From: JALOAT01 sp041677345
GTDB taxonomy: Bacteria > Pseudomonadota > Gammaproteobacteria > Thiohalomonadales > Thiohalomonadaceae
NCBI GenBank assembly: GCA_041677345.1
Contig: JBAYQE010000009.1
Location: 1 to 53,292 of the forward strand
Length of the DNA stretch: 53,292 nt
Direction: 5' to 3'
The notes below the pieces were generated by a model that searched no databases, was not told where the DNA came from, and worked only from the letters and a program-made list of their open reading frames with translations. Position numbers and translations under genes: made by a program. Of the stretch, positions 52,351 to 53,292 are shown in pieces (within the stretch, counting starts at the first letter, position 1; each line of letters starts with the position of its first letter).

Positions 52351-53292
52351 GTGGCTAATCCCGATCTTTTCAAGCCCGAAGAAGACACCGCCCTGCGGCC
52401 GCTGGCCGATCGCATGCGCCCGCGCGGTGTGGACGATTTCTTCGGCCAATCGCACCTGCTCGGCCCGGGCAAGCCCCTGCGCATCGCACTGGAGTCCGGC
52501 CATCTGCACTCCATGATCTTCTGGGGCCCGCCGGGCACCGGCAAGACCACGCTGGCGCGCATGATCGCCAAGAACGCCAACGCCCATTTCCTCACGCTCT
52601 CGGCCGTGCTGTCGGGCGTGAAGGAGATCCGCGCCGCCATCGACGAGGCCAAGGTGGTGCGCGCCCGCGAGCACAAGGGCGCGGTGCTGTTCGTGGACGA
52701 GGTGCACCGGTTCAACAAGTCCCAGCAGGACGCCTTTCTGCCCCACGTGGAGGACGGCACCGTCACCTTCATCGGCGCCACCACGGAGAACCCGTCGTTC
52801 GAGCTGAACAACGCCCTGCTGTCCCGGGCGCGCGTGTACGTGCTCAAGAGCCTCACCCCGGACGACCTGGTCGGCATCCTGCAGCGCGCCCTGCACGACG
52901 AGGTCCGCGGCCTGGGCAAGCGCCCGCTGGACATCTCGGACGAACTGCTGCGCCGCATCGCCGAGGCCGCCGACGGCGACGCGCGCCGCGCCCTGAACCT
53001 GCTGGAGATCGCCGCCGATCTGGCCGAGCCGGTGGACGGCCGTGAAGTGGTGGACGAGCAGGTGCTGGGCGAGGTGCTGGGGGGCGGCGTGCGCCGCTTC
53101 GACAAGGGCGGCGAGGCCTTCTACGACCAGATCTCCGCCTTACATAAATCCGTGCGCGGCTCCGCGCCCAACGCGGCCCTGTACTGGTTCGCGCGCATGA
53201 TCGACGGCGGCGTCGACCCGCTGTACGTGGCGCGCCGCGTGGTGCGCATGGCCAGCGAGGACATCGGCAATGCCGACCCGCGCGCCCTGCAA
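52351..53292 (+). CDS. rarA: Replication-associated recombination protein RarA (partial, runs off the window)
   Basis: The GTG at 52351 (ANPDLFKPEEDTALRPLADR) is the likely start; TTG at 52342 is closer to the ribosome site GGTGAG and is the alternative. The first 314 residues are seen. The AAA ATPase has Walker A WGPPGTGKTTLARMIA, Walker B VLFVDEVHRFNKSQQDAF and the sensor/arginine-finger region ATTENPSFELNNALLSRARV. The RarA-specific part SALHKSVRGSAPNAALYWFA and VRMASEDIGNADPRA follows. RarA acts at stalled replication forks. Confidence 0.93.
   Translation, partial: MANPDLFKPEEDTALRPLADRMRPRGVDDFFGQSHLLGPGKPLRIALESGHLHSMIFWGPPGTGKTTLARMIAKNANAHFLTLSAVLSGVKEIRAAIDEAKVVRAREHKGAVLFVDEVHRFNKSQQDAFLPHVEDGTVTFIGATTENPSFELNNALLSRARVYVLKSLTPDDLVGILQRALHDEVRGLGKRPLDISDELLRRIAEAADGDARRALNLLEIAADLAEPVDGREVVDEQVLGEVLGGGVRRFDKGGEAFYDQISALHKSVRGSAPNAALYWFARMIDGGVDPLYVARRVVRMASEDIGNADPRALQ

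Overview
The window is high-GC bacterial chromosome packed with genes on both strands. It carries gammaproteobacterial markers and gene orders: hflD next to mnmA (trmU), the clpS-clpA / infA / bpt / aat neighbourhood, trxB / ald / ftsK / lolA / rarA, and icd beside rluE. Metal, copper, molybdenum-enzyme and C1-type genes suggest a deep-branching, possibly chemolithotrophic gammaproteobacterium. The genus cannot be told from this sequence. No tRNA, rRNA, CRISPR array, prophage or insertion sequence was seen.

Layout. 1-9137: the edge of a dispersed repeat, rlhA, a diiron oxygen-binding-type protein, a Spy/CpxP-like protein, an ABC permease with its membrane-fusion partner but no ATPase, rluF and a YaiI-like gene. 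9266-10986: a three-gene minus-strand module of unknown function in which two genes are broken (an in-frame TAG and a frameshift). 11204-14313: a metallo-beta-lactamase-fold hydrolase, a membrane/DUF2267 fusion and hisC. 14376-19524: promoter, GEMM-I cyclic-dinucleotide riboswitch, SMR transporter, membrane EEP-fold protein, corrinoid protein, UroD-fold methyltransferase without its zinc ligands, and a GAF-PAS-HD-GYP phosphodiesterase. 19560-23405 (minus): a Tat-type molybdopterin lipoprotein with cytochrome b, and a FeoB-like transporter with a degenerate G domain. 23823-26826: TlpA-like, DsbD/UreH-like and two NosL-like proteins (a probable copper/thiol maturation set) and an SRPBCC protein. 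26917-28943: a CpxAR-like two-component pair. 29092-30382: a decayed membrane-sensor fragment, a DUF192 protein and a VIT-like protein. 30416-33155: DUF2267, then a HAD phosphatase with a PRTase-kinase fusion. 33306-41681: GST, SIMPL, hflD-mnmA-nudix-rluE, icd, clpS, clpA. 41923-46962 (minus): infA, then bpt-aat-FemAB-like-sulfatase. 47041-53292: trxB, ald, ftsK, lolA and rarA, which runs off the end.

The most interesting locus is 14376-19524. A riboswitch for a cyclic dinucleotide leads a same-strand gene run whose last gene encodes an HD-GYP enzyme that should destroy that class of signal. In between lie a corrinoid carrier and a methyltransferase-fold protein stripped of its H-x-C...C zinc site. 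The riboswitch has A where c-di-GMP-selective members usually have G at the ligand-contact position (G20 of Vc2), so the ligand may be 3',3'-cGAMP. The window also holds three copies of an intergenic inverted-repeat element built on 36-nt arms.
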